Below, one piece after another: positions 44,369 through 53,204 of a stretch of DNA of 64,000 nt. Where the stretch lies: contig NZ_BMUC01000005.1 in NCBI RefSeq assembly GCF_014649995.1, positions 121,940 to 185,939 on the forward strand. Direction: 5' to 3'. Positions within the stretch are counted from its first letter, which is position 1, and each line of letters starts with the position of its first letter. The notes under the pieces were generated by a model. That model ran no database searches, was not told where the DNA came from, and saw nothing but the letters and a program-made list of their open reading frames with translations. Made by a program: the position numbers and the translations under genes. This DNA is from Streptomyces griseoflavus (lineage in GTDB: Bacteria > Actinomycetota > Actinomycetes > Streptomycetales > Streptomycetaceae).

Positions 44369-45016
44369 TCATTCCCCCAGGTCGAGAGTGAGTTTGGTGA
44401 CGGCGAACGCCTCGGCGTAGCGGGCGTGGCATTCGATGCCGCGGATCCGGGCCAGACCGAGGAAGGCCTCCCGGTCGTACCAGGGCCGGTGCCGCTGCGA
44501 GGGGTAGTGCTCCTGCAGCAGCCGCACCTTCCGCTCGGCGGTCTCCGGCGACAGCGGCTGGTACGCCGTCATCGGGCCGAGGTCGCCGTCCCACTTGACG
44601 ATCTCGTAGCCGAGCACGAGGTGGTCCCGGAAGGCGGTGGTCATCATGCGCGCCAGGCCGCGGTGGTCCTGGTGCGCGTCCTCGGCGCGCGGGGCCAGCA
44701 CGACATCCGGCTCGGTCCGCGCGCGCAGCTCCTCGACCGCGGCCTTGGCCTCCTCCCAGTGCGCGGGCATCCGGCCGTCCGGCAGCTTCAGCACGGTCAG
44801 CCGCAGGTCGGCGCCGGGGCAGAAGGCGGCGAGCGCGGCCCGCTCCTCCTCCTCGCGTTCACCGCCGCCGCCGGACAGCACCAGCGCGTCGACGCGGATG
44901 CCGGGCCGCGCGAGGCACAGGGTCAGCAGCGTGCCGCCGGCGCCGATGGCGATGTCGTCGCAGTGCGCGCCCACCGCGACGACCCGGTCCAGACGGCCGG
45001 TCCCGAGCCGGATCAC
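44369..45016 (-). CDS. PIG-L/LmbE-family deacetylase
   Basis: A 215-residue protein. The zinc site VGAHCDDIAIGAGGTL (H18, D20, D21) has Cys in place of the usual Pro of AHPDD, and the second motif is APRAEDAHQDHRG. The family removes acetyl groups from N-acetylated sugars. The GTG at 45014-45016 overlaps the cytidylyltransferase stop (GTGA). It probably acts on a nucleotide-linked acetamido sugar or on a branched side chain in the cassette. Confidence 0.87.
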   Translation of the reverse strand: MIRLGTGRLDRVVAVGAHCDDIAIGAGGTLLTLCLARPGIRVDALVLSGGGGEREEEERAALAAFCPGADLRLTVLKLPDGRMPAHWEEAKAAVEELRARTEPDVVLAPRAEDAHQDHRGLARMMTTAFRDHLVLGYEIVKWDGDLGPMTAYQPLSPETAERKVRLLQEHYPSQRHRPWYDREAFLGLARIRGIECHARYAEAFAVTKLTLDLGE

Positions 45017-45813
45017 GCCGTCACCCCGGCGCCCGCACCGTCCCGCTCCCACACTGCCCACGGGCGGTCGCCCCGCGCGTAGGCCTCGTCGAGCGCGGCC
45101 CGCTCCTTCACGGTGTCGGTCGGCTTCCAGAAGCCGCGGTGCCGGTAGGCCATCAGCCGCCCCTGCTTGGCGAGCCCGGCGCAGCCGTCGGCGACCAGGT
45201 CACCGCCCTCGGGGATGTGGTCGAGGACCTCACGGCGCAGGACGAAGTAGCCGCCGTTCTCCCACAGCGGCAGTTCGCTCACCGGGGTGATGCCCCCCAC
45301 CAGCCCGTCCTCGCCCAGGTCCACGCAGTGGAACGAGGACTGCGGCGGCACCACCATCATCGACGCGCCGGCGTCACGCCGGGCGAACCGGTCGATCATC
45401 TCCGGCAGCGGGGCGTCGGTGAGCACGTCGGCGTAGTTGGCGAGGAACATCTCGTCGCCGTCCAGGTGGTGCCGCACCCGGCGCAGCCGCTCCCCGATGG
45501 GCGACTCGATGCCGGTCTGCGCGAACGTGATCGTCCAGTCGGCGATGTCGGTGGACAGCAACTCGGTCCGCCCGCCCCGCAGCACGAAGTCGTTGGACGT
45601 CGTCTCCTCGTAGTTGAGGAAGAAGTCCTTGATGTGGTGCGCCCCGTAGCCGAGGCACAGGATGAACTCCGTGTGCCCGTAGTACGCGTAGTAGCGCATG
45701 ACGTGCCAGATCAGCGGGCGCGGCCCGACCATCGCCATCGGCTTGGGCACGTCGTCGGAGGTCCCGCTGCGCATCCGCAGCCCGTAACCGCCGCAGAACA
45801 GTACGACCTTCAT
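45013..45813 (-). CDS. rfbF: Glucose-1-phosphate cytidylyltransferase (RfbF-type)
   Basis: A 266-residue protein. The N-terminal VLFCGGYGLRMR and VPKPMAMVGPRPLIWHVM are the nucleotidyltransferase signature, and LANYADVLTD and FVLRREVLDHIP follow. It makes CDP-glucose from CTP and glucose-1-phosphate, the entry to CDP-sugars such as branched and dideoxy hexoses. The ATG overlaps the methyltransferase stop (ATGA). A dedicated CDP-glucose 4,6-dehydratase is not found next to it. Confidence 0.9.
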   Translation of the reverse strand: MKVVLFCGGYGLRMRSGTSDDVPKPMAMVGPRPLIWHVMRYYAYYGHTEFILCLGYGAHHIKDFFLNYEETTSNDFVLRGGRTELLSTDIADWTITFAQTGIESPIGERLRRVRHHLDGDEMFLANYADVLTDAPLPEMIDRFARRDAGASMMVVPPQSSFHCVDLGEDGLVGGITPVSELPLWENGGYFVLRREVLDHIPEGGDLVADGCAGLAKQGRLMAYRHRGFWKPTDTVKERAALDEAYARGDRPWAVWERDGAGAGVTA

Positions 45814-47045
45814 CGCTCGACCTCGACAATGCTCAGTTCGGGTATGGGGAAGACGAGCCGTCCGCCCCACTCGTGCACGAAGGACAGCTGCTCGGTCAGC
45901 TCGGCCCGCAGGTTCCACGGGAGCACCAGCACGTAGTCCGGCCGGTCGGCGGCGATCCGCTCCGGCGGCAGGACCGGGATGCGGGTGCCGGGGGTGAACC
46001 TGCCGTGTTTGTAGGGGTTGCGGTCCACCGTGTACGGCAGCAGGTCGGGCCGGATGCCGCAGTGGTTGAGCAGGGTGTTGCCCTTGCCGGGCGCGCCGTA
46101 GCCGACGACCGTCTCGCCCCGCTCGGCCGCGTCGATGAGGAACCGCAGCAGGTCCCGGCGCACCTTGGCCACCCGGGCGGCGAACTCGGCGTACCCGGAC
46201 AGCTCCTGCAGTCCGGCGGCCTTCTCCCGGTCCAGCACCTCGGACACCTGCCGGGAGGGCTCCCCGGCCACCCCCTCCGGCCGGGCCCACAGCCGGATCG
46301 AACCGCCGTGCGTCGGCAGCAGCTCCACGTCCACCAGGGTCAGTCCGCCGCTCGCCAGCGCCCGGGCCGCCGCCGCGACCGTGTAGTACTGGAAGTGCTC
46401 GTGGTAGATCGTGTCGTACTGGTTCTCCTCGATCAGGGTCAGCAGGTGCTGTACCTCGACCGAGACCCAGCCGTCGTCGGCGACCAGGGCGCGCAGTCCC
46501 CGGGTGAAGCCGACCACGTCGGGGATGTGCGCGTACACGTTGTTGGCCACGACCAGGTCCGCCGGGCCGTGCTCGGCCCGCACGTCCGAGCCGGTGGCCG
46601 GGTCGAGGAACGCGGTGAGCGTGGGCACGCCCGCGTCCCTGGCGGTGGCGCCCACGTTCACCGACGGCTCGATGCCCAGGCAGCGGATCCCCCGGTCCAC
46701 CACGTGCTTCAGCAGGTACCCGTCGTTGCTCGCCACCTCGACCACGAAGGAGTCCGAGCCGAGGTCCAGCCGGGCCGCCGCGTCGGCGACGAAGGCGCGC
46801 GCGTGCTCCACCCAGGAGGTGGAGTAGGAGGAGAAGTACGCGTACTGGGTGAACGTCTCCTCCGGAGTGATCAGCGGAGGGATCTGCGCCAGCCAGCAGT
46901 CCGTGCACACCCGCAGATGCAGCGGGTACGCCGGTTCCGGCCGGTCCAGTTCGTCCGCGGCGAGGAAGCTCTCGCACGGCGGAGTCGCCCCCAGGTCGAC
47001 GACGCTCGCGAGCGCCGCCGAGCCGCAGAGTCGGCATCGTGTCAT
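45810..47045 (-). CDS. Sugar C-methyltransferase (NovU/TylC3-like, SAM-dependent)
   Basis: A 411-residue protein with three parts: an N-terminal zinc-binding Cys cluster (CRLCGS ... CESFL ... CTDC), a SAM-binding Rossmann domain (VVEVASNDGYLLKHVVDRG), and a C-terminal Methyltransf_14 domain with VVGYGAPGKGNTLLN. The architecture equals that of 4-keto-sugar C3-methyltransferases that make branched sugars. It likely methylates the CDP-4-keto sugar of this cassette. The ATG overlaps the glycosyltransferase stop. Confidence 0.9.
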   Translation of the reverse strand: MTRCRLCGSAALASVVDLGATPPCESFLAADELDRPEPAYPLHLRVCTDCWLAQIPPLITPEETFTQYAYFSSYSTSWVEHARAFVADAAARLDLGSDSFVVEVASNDGYLLKHVVDRGIRCLGIEPSVNVGATARDAGVPTLTAFLDPATGSDVRAEHGPADLVVANNVYAHIPDVVGFTRGLRALVADDGWVSVEVQHLLTLIEENQYDTIYHEHFQYYTVAAAARALASGGLTLVDVELLPTHGGSIRLWARPEGVAGEPSRQVSEVLDREKAAGLQELSGYAEFAARVAKVRRDLLRFLIDAAERGETVVGYGAPGKGNTLLNHCGIRPDLLPYTVDRNPYKHGRFTPGTRIPVLPPERIAADRPDYVLVLPWNLRAELTEQLSFVHEWGGRLVFPIPELSIVEVER

Positions 47046-48313
47046 CTACTGCCCCCATCCCGCCCGCGCGGGTCGCCCCGCCGCGAGCCAGTGCTTCCGT
47101 CCCCCGGCGGCGGGCCGTCCCCGCCGCCGGACCGCCCCGCGACCGCGGCGCGATACCCCTCCAGCAGGCGCTCCAGCCCGACGGCCGGGCTGAAGTCCCG
47201 TTCGTAACGGCGCCGGGCCGCCCGCCCCATCTCCCGGTTGCGGGCGCCCCCGGCGGTGATCCGGCGCAGACAGGCCGCCAGCGAGGCGGCGTCGCCCGGC
47301 CGGTGCAGCAGCCCCGTCTCCCCGTCGTCGACGAGTTCGGCGAAGGCGCCGTGCCCGGCGGCGACGGCCGGGACCCCCGCCGCCATCGCCTCCACGACCA
47401 CCAGGCCGAACGTCTCCAGCCACGTCGAGGGAGCCACCACGGCGACCGACCGCGCGACGGCCTCCCGGCACCGAGCCGTGTCGTACAGGCCGGCGTACCG
47501 CACGTCGTCCCGGCCCGCCGCCCAGGCGGCGACCTCCCGCTCCAGCGGCCCCGCCCCGGCGATCACCAGCGGCACGCCCGCGCCGCCGCCGGCGGCGATC
47601 TCGTCCCAGGCGGCCATCAGCAGCCGCACGCCCTTGGCCTCCGCGAGGCGGCCGAGGAAGAGCACGTGCTCACCGTCGCCCGCCCGCCGCGCCTCCGGGT
47701 CGGGCACGAAGTTGTGCTTCACCGCCAGCCGTCCCGCCGGCAGGCCCGCCCCGACCAGCACGTCGCGCTGCGCCGCCGAGATGCAGAAGAACCGCTCCAC
47801 GCCGGACCACCACCGCCGCCGGTTCAGCGACAGACTGACCGCGAGCGGCACCGTGGCCAGCCGGGAGTCCCGGTAGCAGCCGTGCCGGACGGCGGGCAGC
47901 GGTGAGCCGCCGACGCACTCGGTGCACGGCCGGCCGTCCCGCTGGAGCGTGCCGGGCGGGCAGACCTGGGTGTAGTTGTGCAGTGTGGCGACGGCGGGCA
48001 CCCCCGCGTCGGCGCAGGCGGCCAGCACCGCCGGCGACAGCAGCGGGAAGACGTTGTGGACGTGCACCACGTCCGGCCGTTCGGCGCGCAGCCGCGCGGC
48101 GAGCTCCCTGCGGACCGCCGGGTTCCACGGCACCAGCAGCGGCAGCGCCGCCTTGCCGGGCAGCGACCGGCCGGGGATGTCGTCGCTGCGCCGCTCGAAC
48201 AGCCCGACCCGGTGGCCGGCCCCGCGCAGCAGCGCCACCTCCTGGTCGACGACCTTGTTCTCCCCGCTCGGCTGCGCCGAGGCGTAGCGGTTGTGCACCA
48301 CGAGGACGTGCAT
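47042..48313 (-). CDS. GT4-family glycosyltransferase
   Basis: A 423-residue GT-B protein. MHVLVVHNRYASAQPSGENKV is the donor-side start, VVHVHNVFPLLSP the linker, LFLGRLAEAKGVRLL begins the C-terminal domain, and PSTWLETFGLVVVEAMAAGVP is the E-x7-E motif. A Gly/Arg-rich tail of about 30 residues is disordered. It adds a sugar to the repeat unit in the cytoplasm. Confidence 0.9.
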   Translation of the reverse strand: MHVLVVHNRYASAQPSGENKVVDQEVALLRGAGHRVGLFERRSDDIPGRSLPGKAALPLLVPWNPAVRRELAARLRAERPDVVHVHNVFPLLSPAVLAACADAGVPAVATLHNYTQVCPPGTLQRDGRPCTECVGGSPLPAVRHGCYRDSRLATVPLAVSLSLNRRRWWSGVERFFCISAAQRDVLVGAGLPAGRLAVKHNFVPDPEARRAGDGEHVLFLGRLAEAKGVRLLMAAWDEIAAGGGAGVPLVIAGAGPLEREVAAWAAGRDDVRYAGLYDTARCREAVARSVAVVAPSTWLETFGLVVVEAMAAGVPAVAAGHGAFAELVDDGETGLLHRPGDAASLAACLRRITAGGARNREMGRAARRRYERDFSPAVGLERLLEGYRAAVAGRSGGGDGPPPGDGSTGSRRGDPRGRDGGSR

Positions 48314-48314
48314 G

Positions 48315-49556
48315 TCAGGTCACCTCCGATCGCTGGGCCCACCGCGGTACGCGCCGCCGGGCGGCCCCGGGCACCGGGAGGGCGGGGGCCGCCGCGGGCG
48401 CCGCCAGCAGGGAGGCGGCCACGGTCAGGTGCAGCAGGTACGGCGAGGCGTCGCCCAGCCCGGCCTCGGTGTACGAGGCGATCGCGCAGTAGCTGATCAG
48501 GAACAGCGCGCAGGCCCTCGACAGCGACGGCGGCCGCAGCAGCGCGACCCCGCCCAGCACGGCGATCATCGCCGCCACCAGGGTCACGCCGGTCACCCCC
48601 TGCTCGTGGTAGACGGCCAGCCAGCTGTTGTCGATGGGCAGCCCGCCGAACGACTTGTCGCCCAGGCCCGAGCCGAACAGGAACTCCGGGGTCGACCGCG
48701 GTGCCGCCAGCAGGGCGTCCCACACCTTGGCCCGGCCGGTGAGGCTGGTGAAGTTCTCCTGGCTCTGTCCGCGCAGGAACCACGCCTGGAGCAGGGAGCC
48801 GAACCCCACGGCGGCCACGGCGGCCACCAGTACCGCCCAGGTGAAGAAGCGGCGGGCGGCGGCGCTGGTCAGCACGAGCGAGCCGATCGCCACCGCCAGT
48901 CCGGCGATCAGACCGAGCGTGGCCGTACGGGTGTGGGTCAGCGCCAGCAGCACCAGGGCCGGCACGACCACCAGGGCCGCGCTGCCCCGGTCGGTGCGGC
49001 GGCCCAGCAGGAGCAGCACGGTGAGCCCGGTGATCACCGCGGCGTACTGTCCGATCTGCGGCGGGGTGAGCGGCCACAACGCGCCGACCAGCCGGCCGCC
49101 GTAGAGGTCGGGCAGGGCGGCGCCCGGCGAGACGGCCAGTCCGGCGGCCACCGAACACAGCACCAGGAAGTACATCCGGATGTGGTGCCGCACGAAGGCC
49201 GTGCCGCCGTCCCACCAGCGGCTGAGCAGCCACAGCGTGGCGATGAAGAAGGTCAGCCGGGCGCAGCGGAACAGCGCGCCGAACCCCGACTCCAGGCTCG
49301 CGCTGGCCAGCACGCTCGGCACCAGCAGCAGGGTGAGCAGGAACAGGAAGGCGCTCGGCCGGACGCGCAGCCGGAGGTCGACCGCGAGCGCCAGCGCGAA
49401 CGCGGCGACCAGCGCGCCCATCGTGACCATCTGGATGAGGGAGCGGGGCAGCGGCACGATGGTCTTCGCCCCGGCGGAGCCGAGCGTGTTGAGGACCAGC
49501 AGCCCCCAGGCCGTCCCGACGGCCCGCGGCGTGCGCTCCGCGCCCATCTCAACCAC
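48315..49556 (-). CDS. O-antigen ligase/polymerase (Wzy-like) membrane protein
   Basis: A 413-residue protein with about ten to eleven membrane helices. A large periplasmic-type loop of about 60 residues (around FLRGQSQENFTSLTGRAKVWDALL and GSGLGDKSFGG) carries the Wzy_C features. It would polymerise flipped repeat units at the outer membrane face. The GTG start overlaps the beta-helix gene stop; an ATG three codons later is an alternative. Confidence 0.85.
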   Translation of the reverse strand: MVEMGAERTPRAVGTAWGLLVLNTLGSAGAKTIVPLPRSLIQMVTMGALVAAFALALAVDLRLRVRPSAFLFLLTLLLVPSVLASASLESGFGALFRCARLTFFIATLWLLSRWWDGGTAFVRHHIRMYFLVLCSVAAGLAVSPGAALPDLYGGRLVGALWPLTPPQIGQYAAVITGLTVLLLLGRRTDRGSAALVVVPALVLLALTHTRTATLGLIAGLAVAIGSLVLTSAAARRFFTWAVLVAAVAAVGFGSLLQAWFLRGQSQENFTSLTGRAKVWDALLAAPRSTPEFLFGSGLGDKSFGGLPIDNSWLAVYHEQGVTGVTLVAAMIAVLGGVALLRPPSLSRACALFLISYCAIASYTEAGLGDASPYLLHLTVAASLLAAPAAAPALPVPGAARRRVPRWAQRSEVT

Positions 49557-51069
49557 CGTCCCGGGTACGGAAGGTGCTGCCCGCGTCCTGCCGGTACGGC
49601 GCGCCCTGCCACTGCCCGCGGTCCAGCACCCGGCTCGGGTCGTGGGCGACGAACTTCCACGCCCCGACGTACACGTTGTCGTACCAGCGGTTGTGCTGCC
49701 CGTGGGTGATCGCCTCGGCGACCCCCTCGCCCTGGTACGGCGACCAGTCCGGGTAGGTGCCGTAGTTGGCCAGCACCGCCATGCGGTCGCACAGGTCCGC
49801 GCAGTCGACGACGGACTTGTCCAGCAGGAAGCGGTTGTCGTGGATGTCCACCCGCTGGGTCTTCCACCGGCAGTCCGAGCGCAGGGGCGCGGCGGCGATC
49901 CGCGGCTGCGCGCAGCGGGCGGTGTCCGCCACCAGCAGCGTGCAGTGGCCGGAGGAGGTGTTGGCCGGGCTGTTGCAGAACCGGTCGGCGTTCTCCCACA
50001 GGGTGATCCCGGACCAGTTGTCCTCCAGCACGTTGCGGTGGATCTCGATCCGGTCCGTGCGGGCCCGTACCCGTGGTTCGCCGCCGGACTCCGACACGTA
50101 GACGGTCGCGAGGGGGAAGGTGTCGCCGCGGTCGGCGTACCTGCGGCCCTCGACCCAGTTGTTGCGCCGGATGGTGTTTCCGCGGATGACCGCGTTGTAG
50201 CTGGTCTCGTAGATCAGCGCGGCACCGTCGTTGGCCTCGAGCACGTTGTCCTCGATGCGGAAGTCGTTGTTGTTGGTGTCCGCCCACAGCCCGGTCCCGC
50301 GGTTGTCGTGCACCCAGTTGCCGCGGACGTCGGCGCCGTCGACGGCCCAGAACTTGATGCCGCCGGTGCAGCCGCAGCCCGGCCGCTTCCGCTCCCAGTC
50401 GCCGGTGTTGTTGCCGGTGATCTCGTTGCCCTCGACCACCAGACCGGTGATCCGGCCGCCTCCCTTGTAGGCGTTCATGCCGTACTGCCCGTTGTCGCGC
50501 AGGCAGTTGGCACGGACCCGCTGGCGGGCGCCGGCCATCAGACCGGCGCCGGTGTTGTCCCGGATCGTCGTGTGCTCGATCACCCACCCGTCGGCGGAGT
50601 CGTGGTTGACCACGCCCTCGTCGTGCGGGGCGACGAAGCCCCGCACGGTCAGGTGGCGGACGGTGACGTCCCGGGCGGCGCCGCCGAACGCGTACTGGTT
50701 GGTCCTCCGGCCGTCGAGCACCGCGCCGGGCGCGCCGAGGTAGGTGTTGCCCTCCTTGGGGACGACCTGGGCGTAGCGGTCCGGTCCGAGCCGGTGCGTG
50801 CCCGGCCGGAGCCAGAAGGTGGTGTGCGGGGGGCTGTTCCTGGTCTTCGCGGCGAGGTCGCCGGTGACCGCGGGGTCGACGGCCACCGCTCCCGCCGGCG
50901 CCTTCGCCGGTCCGGGTGCGGGCCGGTCGCACACCCGGGCGACGGGGGTGGCCGGCGCGGCGGTCGGCTCCGGCCGTGCGTCCGGTGTGCCGTCACAGCC
51001 GGTCGCCGCCAGCAGGACCAGTACCAGCGGTGCCGCCGGTAACGCCCGGCGCCGCCACGTGCTCCCCAC
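49549..51069 (-). CDS. Right-handed parallel beta-helix lipoprotein
   Basis: A 506-residue protein. A signal peptide ends in a lipobox (LLAATGC, Cys near residue 25), followed by a Pro/Ala linker. The beta-helix runs from about 110 to 460, with PbH1-type coils each containing an Asn-rich turn (VEGNEITGNN, VHDNRGTGLW, IEDNVLEANDGAAL). Five or more Cys could form disulfides. The fold occurs in polysaccharide lyases and mannuronan C5-epimerases; APHDEGVV recalls, but does not match, the epimerase DPHD motif. It is anchored outside and probably acts on or binds the polymer. The GTG at 51067-51069 has AGGAGG upstream. Confidence 0.82.
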   Translation of the reverse strand: MGSTWRRRALPAAPLVLVLLAATGCDGTPDARPEPTAAPATPVARVCDRPAPGPAKAPAGAVAVDPAVTGDLAAKTRNSPPHTTFWLRPGTHRLGPDRYAQVVPKEGNTYLGAPGAVLDGRRTNQYAFGGAARDVTVRHLTVRGFVAPHDEGVVNHDSADGWVIEHTTIRDNTGAGLMAGARQRVRANCLRDNGQYGMNAYKGGGRITGLVVEGNEITGNNTGDWERKRPGCGCTGGIKFWAVDGADVRGNWVHDNRGTGLWADTNNNDFRIEDNVLEANDGAALIYETSYNAVIRGNTIRRNNWVEGRRYADRGDTFPLATVYVSESGGEPRVRARTDRIEIHRNVLEDNWSGITLWENADRFCNSPANTSSGHCTLLVADTARCAQPRIAAAPLRSDCRWKTQRVDIHDNRFLLDKSVVDCADLCDRMAVLANYGTYPDWSPYQGEGVAEAITHGQHNRWYDNVYVGAWKFVAHDPSRVLDRGQWQGAPYRQDAGSTFRTRDGG

Positions 51070-51083
51070 CTGCCCTCCTCCCC

Positions 51084-53204
51084 TCAGTCCTGGAACCCGA
51101 GCACGGTGGTGAAGCCCTCCGTGCCGTCGGTGAAGCCGGTGCCGACCAGCGTGGTGGCGGGTTCCCTGCGGCCGAAGCCGGGGGAGTACCAGCCCAGCGG
51201 CGGGTCGCTCTCGCCGCGGTGCGCGCGCCAGTCCAGCCGCGCGGGCAGGTCGAGCACCGCGGAGCGGTCCGCGCCGTCCCGGGACCAGGTGAGCACCGCC
51301 CGGCCGTCCGACAGGTCCGCGGTGACCGAGGGACCGAGGTGGAACGCCAGCCGGACGGCCCGGCGCGGCCCGCGCACCTCGTCGACGATCCTCACCTCGC
51401 GTGTGGCGTGCGTCAGTTCCACCTCGCGCCGGTGCACGGACGCCCCGTAGCCGTCGTGTTCGGCGCACCAGCGGGCCATGTCCGCGCCGGAGGTGTCCAC
51501 GGACAGGACCCGGCTGCGGGCGTGCCGCGTCCACAGGAACGGGCCGCCGGAGACGGACTGGTCGGCGCCGTCCAGCTCCAGGGTGTTGTGGCCGAGGGTC
51601 GACCGGAAGTACCGCCGCCACTCGGGCTGCCCGTGGTAGCAGTAGGTTCCCGGGTCGGCGAGCACGTCGACCCCGTCGTGCCGGACCTCCACGGACAGCG
51701 CGTCCGCGTGGGCGTGCGCGGCGATGGACAGGAACCCGTGCGGGCCGCCGTCGCAGCGGCACCAGATCCCTCCCGGCCCGCGCAGGACGGTGAGCCCCGC
51801 GTCGGCGAAGTGGTCCGGCCGGCTCGCCGGGCGCGTCACGGCCGGGAGCGTCCCGCCGTCCGGCGGCTGTACGAGCCCGGCGCCGGGCGGGCGGCGGAGC
51901 CACCGGCCCGAAGGCGCCCCGCGGCCGGCGCGCGGCACTCCGTCCGGGAACGCCGTGCGGCCGGGGCGCCCGCCGGCCGCGGAAGCGGGCGCGGGGGCGG
52001 GGGCCGGGCCGGTTCCGGGCCGGATCAACGCGGCCAGCAGCGGGGTGCGCACGTCCGTGCCGGTCACCTCCGGCCACCACGGGAGCCGGCCGAAGACCGC
52101 GTCCCCGGTGGCCAGCAGCGAACCCCAGCGGTCGGTGCCCGCGCCGTCCACCACCAGACCGTGCCCGTCGTCGGCGTCCCCCTGGCGGGGAGGCCGCAGC
52201 CGGTCGTCCACCACGGCCGCGAGCGCGTCCGTCATCCGCAGCAGCACCCGCCGTACGGTCGCGGGCACCTCCACGCCCGCGGCGTCGGCCTCGGCGACCG
52301 CGGCCAGGCCGAGCTCCAGCACCAGCCCGTGGTACTCGGTGGCCAGCTCGCGGTTGAGGCCGGAGCCGAAGGTGTTGCCGCGCAGATGCCGCTCCAGCGA
52401 CCGCAGCGCGTCGGCCCGCAGCCGCGCCGATTCGGGGAACCAGCCGAACGCGCAGGCCGCGGCGAGCTGTCCGGCCGCCTCGGCGACGGCGTGGTTGTTG
52501 GCGGAGGACCCCCGGCTGGGGAAGGCGGCCAGCCAGCGCTGGTGGTGCCAGATCTGGTTCCGCGCCACCGGATCGTCCTCGAACAGCCCGGCCGCGCCCG
52601 GCCAGCCGTCGAGCAGCCGGCGGATCCACACCCACGACAGCAGCCGGATGCCCAGCTCGATGCCGCTGGTCCAGTGCACCCCGCGCAGCGGCGGGTTGGC
52701 AGCCCACCACGACCGCAGGTGCCCGGCGACGCGCTCGGCGTACCGTTCGTCCCCGGTGACCGCGTGGGCGGCGGCGAGCACGGTGAGGTACTGGTGCCGG
52801 GACGGCTCCCAGATCTGCTTGATGTCGCCGGCCGCGTCCTCGTCCCGGTACGGCACGTCGAAGGCGTAGCCTCCCGGCGCGCGACGGCCCGTCTTCGGGT
52901 CGAACCACCAGTCCGGGTCGGCCAGGTCGGCGCGCTCCACCCCGAAGAACACGGCGTGCCCGGCCATCAGCCGGTCCGCGTCGGCGACCAGGCGTTTCGC
53001 GGCGTCCGGCGGCACCGCGGCGATCGCCCCGGCGGGCAGGACGGCGGTGAATTTGGCGCCGGTCACGGCCGGGCAGTCCGGCGGCGGCACCGACCGCCAC
53101 CGCCGTCTGCGCACCGTGTCGCCCACCCGGCCGGCGACCTCCCGCGGCCCCATCCGGGACAGCCGCCGCAGGTACCAGCCCGGACTCCCCGAGCTCACCG
53201 TCAT
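51084..53204 (-). CDS. Heparinase II/III-family polysaccharide lyase (alginate-lyase-like)
   Basis: A 706-residue protein. The N-terminal (alpha/alpha) toroid (about 70-380) has PSRGSSANNHAVAEAAGQL and LATEYHGLVLELGLA, carrying catalytic Asn/His/Tyr-type residues. The C-terminal beta-sandwich has IAAHAHADALSVEVRHDG and DPGTYCYHGQPEWRRYFRSTLGHNTL. A Pro/Ala-rich insertion lies around 415-470. No clear signal peptide is present. The family cleaves uronic-acid polymers by beta-elimination. Next to a GDP-mannose/UDP-glucose dehydrogenase it likely trims the product polymer. The ATG overlaps the oxidoreductase stop (ATGA). Confidence 0.88.
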   Translation of the reverse strand: MTVSSGSPGWYLRRLSRMGPREVAGRVGDTVRRRRWRSVPPPDCPAVTGAKFTAVLPAGAIAAVPPDAAKRLVADADRLMAGHAVFFGVERADLADPDWWFDPKTGRRAPGGYAFDVPYRDEDAAGDIKQIWEPSRHQYLTVLAAAHAVTGDERYAERVAGHLRSWWAANPPLRGVHWTSGIELGIRLLSWVWIRRLLDGWPGAAGLFEDDPVARNQIWHHQRWLAAFPSRGSSANNHAVAEAAGQLAAACAFGWFPESARLRADALRSLERHLRGNTFGSGLNRELATEYHGLVLELGLAAVAEADAAGVEVPATVRRVLLRMTDALAAVVDDRLRPPRQGDADDGHGLVVDGAGTDRWGSLLATGDAVFGRLPWWPEVTGTDVRTPLLAALIRPGTGPAPAPAPASAAGGRPGRTAFPDGVPRAGRGAPSGRWLRRPPGAGLVQPPDGGTLPAVTRPASRPDHFADAGLTVLRGPGGIWCRCDGGPHGFLSIAAHAHADALSVEVRHDGVDVLADPGTYCYHGQPEWRRYFRSTLGHNTLELDGADQSVSGGPFLWTRHARSRVLSVDTSGADMARWCAEHDGYGASVHRREVELTHATREVRIVDEVRGPRRAVRLAFHLGPSVTADLSDGRAVLTWSRDGADRSAVLDLPARLDWRAHRGESDPPLGWYSPGFGRREPATTLVGTGFTDGTEGFTTVLGFQD

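Noticed and set aside
49549-53100. Single frame of about 1183 codons
   Set aside because: The first part is an off-frame reading of the heparinase gene; the real lipoprotein begins at the GTG at 51069 with its own ribosome site and signal peptide.
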